From: an uncultured Campylobacter sp. | GTDB lineage: Bacteria; Campylobacterota; Campylobacteria; Campylobacterales; Campylobacteraceae | Length of the DNA: 64,000 nucleotides | Direction of reading: 5' to 3' | Assembly: GCF_938017775.1 (NCBI RefSeq) | Contig: NZ_CALIIU010000009.1 | Location: forward strand, 1-64,000 | Shown here: piece after piece, positions 37,172-46,643 of the stretch | Numbering within the stretch: position 1 is the stretch's first letter | How the letters are laid out: each line of letters opens with the position of its first letter | Translations under genes and position numbers: made by a program | The notes under the pieces: model-generated | The model's database searches: none | Seen by the model: the letters and a program-made list of their open reading frames with translations, nothing else | What the model was told of the DNA's origin: nothing

Positions 37172-37421
37172 AGCACTATGCTATACTCTTTAAAATTAAT
37201 CCAGCTTGGCTTTTTAGCCCTTTTTTATGAAACTGCGACTGCGGCAGCCGAATCTGGCTAGCCTTGCCTTGTTTCATAAAAAATCATCTAAAAATCCTGC
37301 GTATTTGAAATTCTAAATTTTGATCTGATAAAATTTAATCATAAATGACACAAACAAAATTTTATGGTCTAAATTTAGAGATAATGATTAACGATTAGTT
37401 TTAATGAGTATAGCAGTGTGA
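37172..37421 (+). other. 23S intervening sequence in helix 25
   Basis: Between CATTCAG and TGGACTGCCTTTTGCATAATG, where E. coli has a short helix 25, lie about 250 bases. They are closed by the stem CACTATGCTATACTC against GAGTATAGCAGTGTG. The content is AT-rich and not found in normal 23S. RNase III cleavage of the stem would remove it. Confidence 0.8.
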
Positions 37422-37913
37422 TGGACTGCCTTTTGCATAATGAGCCTGCGAGTTGTGGTGTCTGGCGAGGTTAAGGAAACCCGGAGCCGTAGCGAAAGCG
37501 AGTCTTAATAGGGCAATTAGTCAGATGCTGCAGACCCGAAACGATGTGATCTATCCATGAGCAGGTTGAAGCCGGTGTAAGAGCCGGTGGAGGACCCAAC
37601 CGACGGCCGTTGAAAAGGCTCCGGATGACTTGTGGATAGGGGTGAAAGGCCAATCAAACATCGTGATAGCTGGTTCTCTCCGAAATATATTGAGGTATAG
37701 CGTCGTGTAGTAGTTATAAGGGGTAGAGCACTGAATGGGCTAGGGCATACACCAATGTACCAAACCCTATCAAACTCCGAATACTTATAGCGTAACCACG
37801 GCAGTCAGGCGGCGAGTGATAAAATCCGTCGTCAAGAGGGAAACAACCCGGACTAACAGCTAAGGTCCCCAAATCTCATTTAAGTGGAAAACGATGTGAA
37901 GTTACTGAAACAA

Positions 37914-37944
<31 letters not shown>

Positions 37945-38025
37945 TAAAGATAGCGTAATAGCTCACTGGTCTAGTGATTTTGCGCGGAAAATATAACGGG
38001 GCTAAAATGAGTACCGAAGCTTTAG

Positions 38026-38355
38026 ACTTGCACTTAATCATTTATACTAGCTCGTCTTTTGGCGATAAATTAATGAGTTTGATTTTTTCTCAATCGATGG
38101 GCTAAAAGCCTTATCTCAATCGAAAAAATCTTCACAACATTAATTTCTCATCCAAAATACTTCGCTTTCTATATTCAAATTTTAAATATTTCGAACTTTG
38201 TTAATTTTAAAATCCCAACTTAGATATTTAAAATTTAATAACCAAGAAGCGAAGAAAGACAAACAAAACTTTAAGATATCGGATAAATTCTTAAATATCT
38301 TAAGTTTTAAATTTGAACAAAGCCGCAAGAAAAGTATAAATCATTAAGTGCAAGT
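38026..38355 (+). other. 23S intervening sequence in helix 45
   Basis: A 22-bp stem with one mismatch (ACTTGCACTTAAT... against ATTAAGTGCAAGT) closes a 330-base insert after GTACCGAAGC, the site of helix 45 and the known Campylobacter insertion point. It is too short to encode an intervening-sequence protein. Confidence 0.87.
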
Positions 38356-38987
38356 GGTAGGAGAGCGTTCCAATCAGCGTTGAAGCCGTACCGGTAAGGA
38401 GCGGTGGAGCGGTTGGAAGTGAGCATGCAGGCATGAGTAGCGATAAAATACGTGAGAATCGTATTCGCCGTAAACCCAAGGTTTCCTACGCGATGCTCGT
38501 CATCGTAGGGTTAGTCGGGTCCTAAGCAAAGTCCGAAAGGGGTATGCGATGGAAAATCGGTTAATATTCCGATACCGATATCAGTGTGCGACGGAAGGAC
38601 GCTTAAAGTTAGTGGAGCTAGCGGATGGAAGTGCTAGTCTAAGGAAGTAGGTTGAGTTATAGGCAAATCCGTAACTCTTTATCCGAGATCTGAAAGGCTT
38701 CTGACGCTCTTCGGAGTAGATGAAGAATCCATGATACTATCGAGCCGAGAAAAGTTTCTAAGTTTAGCTGATATCGCCCGTACCGTAAACCGACACAGGT
38801 GGGTGGGATGAGTATTCTAAGGCGCGTGGAAGAACTCTCTTTAAGGAACTCTGCAAAATAGCACCGTATCTTCGGTATAAGGTGTGCCTAGCTTCGTTAA
38901 GAATTTACTTCGTAAGCGAAGAAGGTTACAACAAAGAGTCCCTCCCGACTGTTTACCATAAACACAGCACTCTGCTAACTCGTAAGA

Positions 38988-39018
<31 letters not shown>

Positions 39019-39071
39019 TCGAAGGTTAATTGATGATGTTAGCTTATGCAAAGCATCTGATCGAAGCCCGA

Positions 39072-39124
<53 letters not shown>

Positions 39125-39559
39125 TTAAATACCGACCTGCATGAATGGCGTAACGAGATGGGAGCTGTCTCAAAGAGGGATCCAGTGAAATTGTAGTGGA
39201 GGTGAAAATTCCTCCTACCCGCGGCAAGACGGAAAGACCCCGTGGACCTTTACTATAGCTTGACACTGCTACTTGGATAAAGATGCGCAGGATAGGTGGG
39301 AGGCTTTGAGTCGTAGATCTTGGTTTACGATGAGCCATTGTTGAGATACCACTCTTCTTTATTCGGGTAGCTAACTAGCCTAAGTTATCCTTAGGTAGGA
39401 CAATGTCTGGTGGGTAGTTTGACTGGGGCGGTCGCCTCCCAAAATGTAACGGAGGCTTACAAAGGTTGGCTCAAAGCGGTTGGAAATCGCTTGTAGAGTA
39501 TAAAGGCAAAAGCCAGCTTAACTGCGAGACATACACGTCGAGCAGAGACGAAAGTCGGT

Positions 39560-39601
<42 letters not shown>

Positions 39602-39648
39602 AGGATAAAAGGTACCCCGGGGATAACAGGCTGATCTCCCCCAAGAGC

Positions 39649-39704
<56 letters not shown>

Positions 39705-39709
39705 TAGTC

Positions 39710-39791
<82 letters not shown>

Positions 39792-40060
39792 TGCCGTGGG
39801 CGTAAGAAGATTGAGGAGAGTTGACCCTAGTACGAGAGGACCGGGTTGAACCGACCACTGGTGTACCGGTTGTTCTGCCAAGAGCACCGCCGGGTAGCTA
39901 AGTCGGGATGCGATAAGAGCTGAAAGCATCTAAGCTCGAAGCCGACTCCAAGATGAATCTTCTTTTAAGAGCTCTAGTAGACTACTAGTTTGATAGGCCG
40001 GATGTGTAATGGATGAAAGTCCTTTAGCTGACCGGTACTAATAGCTCGTTTGCTTATCTT

Positions 40061-40474
40061 TTAAGCATTACTTCCTTGTTAAGGATAAAATTGATTCCTA
40101 ATTTTTCACTATGCTTCGTTAAACTTCGTTGCAGACTTCGGTCACATACCATACGTATGCTCCCTTGTCTTTGCTCGTTTGCCTCGCCTAGCAAAAAATT
40201 AGTTCTCAATTCGAAATAGTAAATTTTTACTATACCTTATCAACCTTTGTTTTTATAAAACAAGATCTGACTTTAACGATGAACGCAGTGTTAAATAAGA
40301 GATTATAAAAGATATTCGTAATCTACGATTAATCCAAATTAGATTACGAAGTATTTTTGATATGAGGCGAATAGGTAGGAACGAGTAAAGCTCCTATGCT
40401 ACGAGGTCAAAATTCGTATAACGTATTCGCAAGATATTACTATCAAACAATAAAATTAATCCCTTATTTAACAC
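40061..40474. other. 23S to 5S spacer
   Basis: 414 transcribed bases without a gene. Complementary CTAATTTTT and AAAAAATTAG at about 40099 and 40195 can enclose a loop of about 85 bases, which may be the 23S 3' processing structure. Confidence 0.6.
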
Positions 40475-40593
40475 TGCCTGTGGCTATACAGACGAGGAAA
40501 CGCCTTGCTCCATCTCGAACCAAGAAGCTAAGCTCGTCCTGGCTGATGATACTATCCGTTACTCGGACGGGGAAAGTAGGTCGCTGCAGGCTT
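40475..40593 (+). rRNA. rrf: 5S ribosomal RNA
   Basis: TGCCTG at the start pairs with CAGGC at the end. Interior CCATCTCGAACC and GAAGCTAAGC are standard 5S segments. The length of about 119 is normal. Confidence 0.94.
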
Positions 40594-41724
40594 TGTTAAA
40601 ATTCCATAACTTTCCATGCAATTTTTAATTTAAATTCTATTCCGGTATCTTTGGCTTATCGCTTTTTTTATCTAATAATATTGCTTGATAAATTTAAAAT
40701 TCTATAATCTCTTTAGAATTTTAGAACCTTCTGCAAATACAAATTTTAAATCTAGCCCTCCATCAATACAAAATCTCAAAACTCTGCATTAAATTTGACT
40801 TATATTGAGTGAAAAATGATACGGATTGAGATTTTTCTATAATACTTGCTTGTTTGTATCGTTTTTTCATACTGTCCTGTTGCATTTGCTTTTTAACTTC
40901 TATGGCGCGATCTTTATTTCTAACCTCTACGAGCCTCATTTATGATTTATACGTTCGTTTTTTAATACATTGCCACGTTTTTATATCTAAATTATAAAGC
41001 CGTCGGCAACTTATAAAGCTTTCGTATGATTTAAACTATATGCCAAATAAAGCTTGGCAAGTGCTGTTACTTAATATAATGAAACGTTCTATAAGCAGAT
41101 AAAACCCTATTAAAAATCAAGCCAGTAAAAAGCATGTCCTACAAAAGCAAGCTTATTGATCCGGCTAAATTTTATGAAGATCGCTCGTATAGCTTTGCAC
41201 GTAAGGTATCCGTGCCCTTTCATAACACCAGTATCCCGTCGCCGTATGCGTCTAGTATCGCACGTAAAAAGTCTCTGTGCACAGCAAGGTAGGACTAAAT
41301 TTCATAAATACCGTCGCTTAGCCTTTTAGATGATTTAAATCCAAATCCAGTTTCAATGCTTGCGGTATTAAATTTAATCTATCTAGCTTTATCCTTTTCG
41401 GTCTCCAAAGAGGAAGCAAAAAGGCGCTGTTAAATTTAATCTATCTAGCTTTATCCGCGCCTATCTGCTTTTTAAGATCAAGCTTAAATTTAAGGTATTT
41501 ATTTAATAAAACGATCAAAGCAGATAAAATTTCAATATATCCACTTAAATTTTATCTCCCTTTAAGCCCGCTGCAAATATAATCCTTACCGTATTGCAAG
41601 GTAGCGTAATAGCATATGGGCGCATTCCTTTTCTAGCACTGACGCGGGATAGGTATGCAAAAGCCTCAATGCTAATAGACGTTTTATTTGGCAATACAAA
41701 TATCTCAACCTCAAAGGACTTTTA
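40594..41724. other. 1.1-kb gene-poor region after the rrn operon
   Basis: AT-rich, with no convincing gene. A 52-codon frame at 41134-41292 (MSYKSKLIDPAKFYEDRSYS...) reads more like protein than its surroundings and could be a remnant of a lost gene. A 27-bp direct repeat lies near the end (41368-41456). Confidence 0.5.
41368..41456 (+). repeat. 27-bp direct repeat, two copies 62 bp apart
   Basis: TTAAATTTAATCTATCTAGC followed by TTTATCC occurs at 41368-41394 and identically at 41430-41456. It is probably a small local duplication upstream of the ComEA-like gene. Confidence 0.7.
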
Positions 41725-42225
41725 ATGAAAAACCTATTTAAATCCGCACTATTTCTATCGCTTCCTGCATTTATGCTAGCAGCAGTAAATTTAAACACCG
41801 CAAGTAAAGAAGAGCTTATGGCACTTCCCGGTATCGGAGAGGCAAAAGCTCAGGCTATCATAGATTACCGCAAGGATAATAAATTCAAAGATATCGAGGA
41901 TATCAAAAACATCAAAGGCATAGGCGATAAGAGATTCGAAGCCATTAAGGACGATCTTGCCGTAAGCGGACAGACCGACATTAGTGATCTAAAATCTGCC
42001 AAGAAAAAAGCAAGTAAAAAAGCTAAAGATACCGTCAAATCTGCTAAAGCTAAGGCAAATGCCAAATCAGAAAAGATGCAAGAGAAAATGGATGATAGCA
42101 TGGATAAAGCTATGAATGAGGATGGTAAAGTAAAAAGCTCTACGGCTAAGATGAAAGACGAAGCTAAAGAAGAGGGATCATCTAAGGCTAAAGGTAAGAG
42201 GGGCAAAAAGGGTAAGGGGGAGTAA
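41725..42225 (+). CDS. ComEA-like helix-hairpin-helix protein with lysine-rich tail
   Basis: This 166-residue protein has a signal peptide (MKNLFKSALFLSLPAFMLAA). A double helix-hairpin-helix DNA-binding domain follows over residues 21-80, with VNLNTASKEELMALPGIGEA and IKNIKGIGDKRFEAI. ComEA binds incoming DNA in the periplasm during natural transformation. Beyond residue 90 lies a tail of about 75 residues made largely of Lys, Ala, Ser, Met and Glu, ending KGKRGKKGKGE. The usual Campylobacter ComEA-like proteins are only the signal and the HhH part. The tail resembles histone-H1-like tails and would add DNA affinity. It starts behind AAAGGAC. Confidence 0.8.
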   Translation: MKNLFKSALFLSLPAFMLAAVNLNTASKEELMALPGIGEAKAQAIIDYRKDNKFKDIEDIKNIKGIGDKRFEAIKDDLAVSGQTDISDLKSAKKKASKKAKDTVKSAKAKANAKSEKMQEKMDDSMDKAMNEDGKVKSSTAKMKDEAKEEGSSKAKGKRGKKGKGE

Positions 42226-42850
42226 AATTTCTCCCGATCTTAGCTTATTATTCTATAAGCCTAGCGCTTGCGGCGATTGCAAGGGTTAGGCAGCAAGTAT
42301 ATAGATTTAGGCGGAGCTATGGAAGTGTGCAAGATTTCAATTCGAATCTTGCGTAATTAGCTTACTAGACTATACTGTAGATTTAGAAGTTTACAGTTCG
42401 ATTTAAACTTGTGGATGCGATTTTATTTTATGGTACGGTGAGCCGATATTTTTTGGAATTTTAAGGTGTAAATTCTTGATTTTTCATAAATTTTAATCTC
42501 ACTACTTTTAAACAGAACTAAAATTACCCTAAAGACCGCCTAACTATAGCAAGGTATCGGCAAATCGATTACCGGCGCGTTTCAGGTAATGCCTAGAAAT
42601 CGTGTAGGCTAAAGTCAAGCCATAAGAAATCATAGCGGTTTAGGGCGGCAATTTTGCAGAAACCGGCAGTGGGTTTATCTGATCAAAGTGTATGGCGTAG
42701 TGCAAGCGTGTAATGCGAGAAAGCCCATAATAAGATCCTTATTTTTTCAGTAATAATTATATTACTAACAATAAAAAGAAAGAAAAGTAATCGAAATATG
42801 AAATAAGCACCTATATATCGGAATTAAATGAAAGTAAAAAGAAAAGACTT
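42226..42850. other. Spacer between ComEA-like gene and the integrated element
   Basis: 625 bases without an ORF. The part 42530-42760 is less AT-rich and has several small inverted repeats (for example GGTA/TACC around 42563-42583), ending near AATAAG-ATC-CTTATTTTTT, which could be a weak terminator. An unrecognised small RNA is possible. Confidence 0.35.
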
Positions 42851-42866
42851 AATGGTGGTTAGAGGC
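42851..42866. repeat. Left attachment site (attL core)
   Basis: AATGGTGGTTAGAGGC, identical to the tRNA-Phe 3' end at 51131-51146. No tRNA surrounds this copy, so it is the duplicated core. Confidence 0.85.
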
Positions 42867-43177
42867 GACTTGACGATGTCATTAATAGGCCCAACAATAC
42901 ATTATTTCGACGATAAAAACGGCAAAAATATTTTTCAAATATTTTTTGGGCGATTAAGTTTTTAAGCCTCAAAAAGGCGATAATGAAAAGTTTACTTTTC
43001 AATATTAAACGCGAGTAAGCGCCCTAAAATAGGACTTTGCATTTTAGAAATTTTCAGTTTTTAAGTTTCGCTAGCTTAAACGGCTAGATTTCTCTTAAGA
43101 ATTGAAAAATTTTACGGCTTTTTTAGCTCGAAACTTAATTAAGGTTTCTTTGTGAAACTAGGGCCGTTTCAATCGTT
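42867..43177. other. Left end of the element
   Basis: 311 bases with no gene. Two AAAATATTTTT-type palindromes occur at about 42927-42955, like those at the right end, and inverted repeats around GCCTCAAAAAGGC follow. These fit integrase or excision-factor arm sites. Confidence 0.4.
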
Positions 43178-43456
43178 TCACTCTTGCCACTCATTCGCGC
43201 CGTAAATACCTAAGACGTAAATCGTCTCGCTCTCTATTAGATACGGGATAACGTAGCCTTTGAAAATTAAATCCCTAGCGTTGTCTTTCTTAACCTTTTG
43301 GCTAAGCCTATGCGCTAAGGGCATATTTTTTAAATCTAGGCACTTTCGAAAAACCTCATCGACGAAATTATCCGCTCTGTTTGAGCTGTCTTTAGCGATG
43401 AAGTCTTTTATCGCGTCAAGCTCATCAAAAAAGCGACTATGAAATTTTACGCGCAT
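43178..43456 (-). CDS. ParE/RelE-family toxin
   Basis: This 92-residue protein has the RelE/ParE fold signature. The N terminus is VKFHSRFFDELDAIKDFIA, the middle has DLKNMPLAHRLSQKVK, and the C terminus has DLIFKGYVIPYLIE and IYVLGIYG. It would inhibit gyrase (ParE) or cut mRNA (RelE); the sequence fits ParE slightly better. It overlaps the antitoxin gene by 20 bases. Such a pair stabilises the integrated element. Confidence 0.78.
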   Translation of the reverse strand: MRVKFHSRFFDELDAIKDFIAKDSSNRADNFVDEVFRKCLDLKNMPLAHRLSQKVKKDNARDLIFKGYVIPYLIESETIYVLGIYGANEWQE

Positions 43457-43685
43457 ATTTGCCCGCTTTTATCCGCTCTATCGTATCGCGTGCAGTCGCT
43501 TCGTCTATTAGCCCTTTGCCTTTTAGGGCTTCGTCCGCGCGAGCGTTTAGCTCTTTAACATATTCGTCCGTTAGTTCGGTCGTAAGCGTCTCAAAACTCG
43601 CATTCGCACTGCTAGCTAAAATCTTGCCTATGGCGACGAGCTGGCGCATTATGGTCTCGTCCGTTCGTATGGTTAGAGTTTGCAT
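43437..43685 (-). CDS. Antitoxin of the ParE-type toxin
   Basis: This 82-residue protein precedes and overlaps the toxin gene. Its N terminus (LTIRTDETIMRQLVAIGKIL) fits a short strand plus helices of a ribbon-helix-helix DNA-binding antitoxin, and the C-terminal half (RADEALKGKGLIDEATARDT) is the usual toxin-wrapping helix. It should repress its own operon. The gene ends in TAG, which shows that TAG is used as a stop in this element. Confidence 0.72.
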   Translation of the reverse strand: MQTLTIRTDETIMRQLVAIGKILASSANASFETLTTELTDEYVKELNARADEALKGKGLIDEATARDTIERIKAGKYARKIS

Positions 43686-43801
43686 TTCTTAGCCTTTGTT
43701 TTAAAATCCACTTTATTTTAACTTCTTGCTGCTTAGGGTTTGATAAGACATCGCTTTTTTTGTTCGCTCCCGCTCGCGAAATTGCGCCTAAAAGCGAAAT
43801 T

Positions 43802-44134
43802 TTAAGCGTCGTCACTCCCTGCCTGCGTTCGTTTTTTGTCATAACTTCGATTAAATACGCTGTAAGCTTCCGCGTTAGCGAAATCGTCGCGGTCAAATAT
43901 CGGACTTTTGTCTTTAAATTTTATCAGCAGGTTTAAATAGGCTTTTTGCGGGTTGTTCTTTGCTTCTTGTAGGGCTTTTAAATATTCCTCTTTGTAGCGC
44001 CCAAACGTAAAATCCTTGTATATTACTTTGGCGTCTAAATTTAGCGTATAGGCTACGGCGTGAGCCATTAGGCGCAAATCGTCGTTAAAAAATATCGATA
44101 GCTCGTAAAATAGGTCAATATCATAAGTTTTCAA
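43802..44134 (-). CDS. Small element protein of unknown function
   Basis: This 110-residue mostly helical protein (MKTYDIDLFYELSIFFNDD...) overlaps the preceding HTH gene by four bases, so it is co-translated. No family was recognised. It may relate to the HTH protein before it. Confidence 0.55.
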   Translation of the reverse strand: MKTYDIDLFYELSIFFNDDLRLMAHAVAYTLNLDAKVIYKDFTFGRYKEEYLKALQEAKNNPQKAYLNLLIKFKDKSPIFDRDDFANAEAYSVFNRSYDKKRTQAGSDDA

Positions 44135-44580
44135 ATATCATCACGCCTTATTACGATTTGGGTTATGGCATTTGTTGCCCCTTGCTCTTGTAGCTCGTAG
44201 TTTTTGCCGAGCATCGTTTCTTTATTGCGCGCGGTTATCCTGCTATGAAGTTCGATATCGCTTAGGTTGCTCGCTTCATTTAGTAGCCTATTAGCCATTA
44301 TTTGATTTTTAATCGCCGTTTGTTTAAAAAAGGTTATCGCCCGTGCGTTGTCGCTTACTGCTTGCGTTACGGCTTCACGCTCGTATTCGTTTAAATCCGA
44401 TAGCTCCGTTAGATACTCCGTACCTTTGGCTATCGTGCTTTTTAAATTTTTGGTTATGCCTTTAGTGATTTTATTGACCGCGCCCGCGCTTAGGTTAAAA
44501 AGCTTTTGTAGCTCTCTTTGGGTTGCACCCGCCTTATGTTTGGCCAATATTTGCGCTCTGATCTCGGGTGATATTTTCAT
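44131..44580 (-). CDS. HTH protein, possibly terminase-small-subunit-like
   Basis: This 149-residue protein begins with a helix-turn-helix: MKISPEIRAQILAKHKAGAT, then QRELQKLFNLSAGAVNKIT, as in transposase- or terminase-small-type DNA-binding domains. A long helical region follows. In phage satellites, small-terminase-like proteins redirect helper packaging; that role here is only a possibility. It overlaps the genes on both sides by four bases. Confidence 0.55.
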   Translation of the reverse strand: MKISPEIRAQILAKHKAGATQRELQKLFNLSAGAVNKITKGITKNLKSTIAKGTEYLTELSDLNEYEREAVTQAVSDNARAITFFKQTAIKNQIMANRLLNEASNLSDIELHSRITARNKETMLGKNYELQEQGATNAITQIVIRRDDI

Positions 44581-44768
44581 TTGCTCGCCTTTAACTCTTT
44601 TATAGCTTGATTAACCGCCTCGCGCTCGTATCTTACCGCGCGCCCTATCTTGATAAAGGGCAAAACGATATTAAAGCGCCCTTTGTATTTGTCGCTCCTC
44701 ATTTTAGAAAGCGTGCTTCTGGATAAATTTAATATCTCGCCTACTTGCTTTGGCGTTAATAGTTCCAT
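44577..44768 (-). CDS. MerR/excisionase-like HTH protein
   Basis: This 63-residue protein (LLTPKQVGEILNLSRSTLSK ... FIKIGRAVRYEREAVNQAIK) is a helix-turn-helix domain of the HTH_17 or excisionase type. It may control excision or the operon. It overlaps the next gene by four bases. Confidence 0.75.
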   Translation of the reverse strand: MELLTPKQVGEILNLSRSTLSKMRSDKYKGRFNIVLPFIKIGRAVRYEREAVNQAIKELKASK

Positions 44769-44855
44769 TGGTTTGCCTTTGATGACGTTTTAAAGTATTT
44801 TAACGCGTTTTTAAATATTGCTTGGTTTCGCATAAAGGAGGGCGATTAAGCCCCC

Positions 44856-45026
44856 TCACGCGCCCTTTAGCGGAGCGCGCCACCTGTAGCTACCTCTCGG
44901 CTCCGCTTTGTCTTGTAACGCGTCTATTTGCTCGCAAAGATAGCTTATGCGCTCTTGTAGCTTTTCGCATTCGCTCGCGTAGTAGTTAAATAGGCAGTAA
45001 GCTTGTAAGCCTGCTTCAAATGTCGC
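44856..45026 (-). pseudogene. Amber-separated C-terminal part of the upstream small protein
   Basis: After the TAG that ends the 67-residue ORF (45029-45027) the same frame runs on for 56 codons (ATFEAGLQAYCLFNYYASEC...) to TGA at 44858-44856. It contains a heptad-like helix (KLQERISYLCEQIDALQ). There is no ATG, GTG or TTG in this stretch, so it cannot start by itself. It looks like the second half of a 124-residue protein split by one nonsense change (CAG to TAG is the simplest). Confidence 0.55.
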
Positions 45027-45230
45027 CTACGCTTCGTTCATATCCTGCGCTCGCTTAACTATCTCGGCTTTAAATTCAGCCCTTTGCTTATCGTCTGCGG
45101 CTCGCTCTAGCTCGCGCTTATGCAGACTAGTCCATAGCCTAAAGGCGAAATCTTTTAGCTGTTCGTAGCTGGGCGCGTCTGCGCCCTTAGCCAAATACTT
45201 CAAAGCGATGTTAAAGTCTCTTTTATTCAT
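45027..45230 (-). CDS. Small element protein ending at an amber codon
   Basis: This 67-residue protein (MNKRDFNIALKYLAKGADAP...) ends KRAQDMNEA before TAG, after which the frame remains open and coding-like. The 5' end overlaps the previous gene by eight bases. The family is unknown. Confidence 0.55.
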   Translation of the reverse strand: MNKRDFNIALKYLAKGADAPSYEQLKDFAFRLWTSLHKRELERAADDKQRAEFKAEIVKRAQDMNEA

Positions 45231-45669
45231 CGCGCGCCCTTTCGCCTAGCTTGTTTTTAAGCTCGTCGCGCTCTTGTTGCGCTTCGTAAAGCTCGTCGCA
45301 GGTTTCGCACCATTTTAGGTGCAGTTCATTGTAGAGCTTGCTTAGTTTGTTGTATTTATCCTCTAGGATTATCTTATCTGCTAGCAGGGTTTGAATTTTA
45401 ATCCTATCCTCGCCCAATATTCTTAAAAAATATTCGTGAGCCTCCTTTGGCTCTGCGTTTTGTTCCTCTGCTTCGGCAGTGCGTCTATGCAATACGCCGT
45501 TACCTTTTAATACTCTTTTGTTCTCGTTTTGTATGTGGTTACGCTGGTAAAATAGCGAATAACCCACATCATAAAGCACCTGTTCGCTTACCTCATCGCT
45601 ACCTGCCGTTTGTTTAAGTAGCTCGTGAAAGCTTTTAATTACGGGTCTGTCCGTTCCGGTTAAAATCAT
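45223..45669 (-). CDS. Coiled-coil element protein of unknown function
   Basis: This 148-residue protein has a polar N-terminal half and a long C-terminal helix with coiled-coil heptads (ILEDKYNKLSKLYNELHLKW, then ELYEAQQERDELKNKL). It is the first gene of the leftward set and faces the operator array. No family was recognised. Confidence 0.6.
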   Translation of the reverse strand: MILTGTDRPVIKSFHELLKQTAGSDEVSEQVLYDVGYSLFYQRNHIQNENKRVLKGNGVLHRRTAEAEEQNAEPKEAHEYFLRILGEDRIKIQTLLADKIILEDKYNKLSKLYNELHLKWCETCDELYEAQQERDELKNKLGERARDE

Positions 45670-45695
45670 CTTAAGCTCCTTGTGGTTAATTTCTC

Positions 45696-45805
45696 ATCTT
45701 TAATTAAATATCTAGTAAAATAATATCATCTTTGATTTAATAAGTCAAGCATTTTTACAATCTTTGATGAAATATTTAGATAATATTTTACATTTCTGAT
45801 TAAAA
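45696..45805. promoter_or_regulatory. Four direct repeats at 32-bp spacing between divergent genes
   Basis: ATCTTTAATTAAAT (45696), ATCTTTGATTTAAT (45728), ATCTTTGATGAAAT (45760) and ATTTCTGATTAAAA (45792) share a consensus close to ATCTTTGATTAAAT and sit exactly 32 bases apart, about three helix turns. They fill the region between the leftward gene set and the rightward regulator, so they are likely operators or iterons. Confidence 0.7.
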
Positions 45806-45845
45806 ATGATACAATTGTCTAAAATTCTTAATAAAGAGGGCTAGA

Positions 45846-46052
45846 GTGTTAAAAAGTGATTTTTTAAAAAGGTTGAACGATTTAGGTTTATCGGTTAATG
45901 ATTTTGCAAATTTAACAAAACTAAACGCGGGCAGCATTTACAATTGGAACGATGAAAAAAAACCTATCCCGTCTTGGGTCGAGCCATTTTTAATATGCTA
46001 TGAAAAATCCACCCGTTACGAAAAAATTAAAGAGCTAACTAAAGACCTTTAA
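45846..46052 (+). CDS. Small HTH regulator of the element
   Basis: This 68-residue protein (FLKRLNDLGLSVNDFANLTK, then LNAGSIYNWNDEKKPIPSWV) has the Cro/CI-type helix-turn-helix layout. It starts at a GTG behind AGAGGG. It is the only gene on the plus strand in the element and is divergent from the leftward set, the usual place of a repressor. The four-repeat array in front of it is its natural target. Confidence 0.65.
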   Translation: MLKSDFLKRLNDLGLSVNDFANLTKLNAGSIYNWNDEKKPIPSWVEPFLICYEKSTRYEKIKELTKDL

Positions 46053-46643
46053 CCTAATCGCTCCGCGCGTGCTAAATTTCCTTTTTCCTTTCCCTTTTCT
46101 CTCGCTCTTAGTGCGTTAATTCCGATATGTTGAGTATTCTTACGTTTTTTTGACTTTTCCTTTTGCTTCTGCCGACCTAAAATAATGAAAGCAAGTCGAA
46201 AATAAAAACAAGGTATTCACTTTTATTGTCCGTCGTCCTATTTATCGTTATTTGCTCTTTCGCTTAAATTTTGCAAAAAATGCGCGTGAGATTGTTTAAG
46301 GTTGAAAGCTCTGTTTTATCAAAAAGGGGGCGGAGGTGAGAAAGGAAAAGTAAACGACTACCCCTATGCTAAGGGGTTTGAAACTTAAATAGCGTTTTTG
46401 GGTTTTGATTTTGAGGTGGAGCGAAGCGCCAAAACATAGGGGCGGGCGGCTACTTTTTTAAAAAAGTAAAATGGGCGTTTGTATTTTCGTTTACTATGTG
46501 CTTTAGTTTTGCTTCCTATACCGATTTTATGAAACCTTAAAGTAAATGAGCGGAGTAAAAATCGGCTTAAGGTTTGGGCGTGATTTTGAGTAAATTTTGG
46601 TCGAGTAAATAGGCGATGAGGTAGGCGGATAGAAATAGGGCGG
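46053..46643. other. Structured non-coding region, possible replication origin of the element
   Basis: 591 bases with no ORF between two convergent genes. It has an 18-bp perfect palindrome TACTTTTTTAAAAAAGTA (46451-46468) and an inverted repeat CCCCTATG/CATAGGGG (46361-46368, 46435-46442) enclosing a hairpin-rich stretch. It lies just downstream of the replication-initiator-like gene. An origin role is inferred from position only. Confidence 0.4.

Noticed and set aside
42530..42760. RNase P or tmRNA gene
   Set aside because: The universal GAGGAAAGTC and ACAGAAA boxes of RNase P and the tRNA-like ends of tmRNA are missing.
43612..43896. 94-codon minus-strand frame overlapping the antitoxin gene
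   Set aside because: It is a shadow frame of the antitoxin and its upstream region and has no independent ribosome-binding site or motif.
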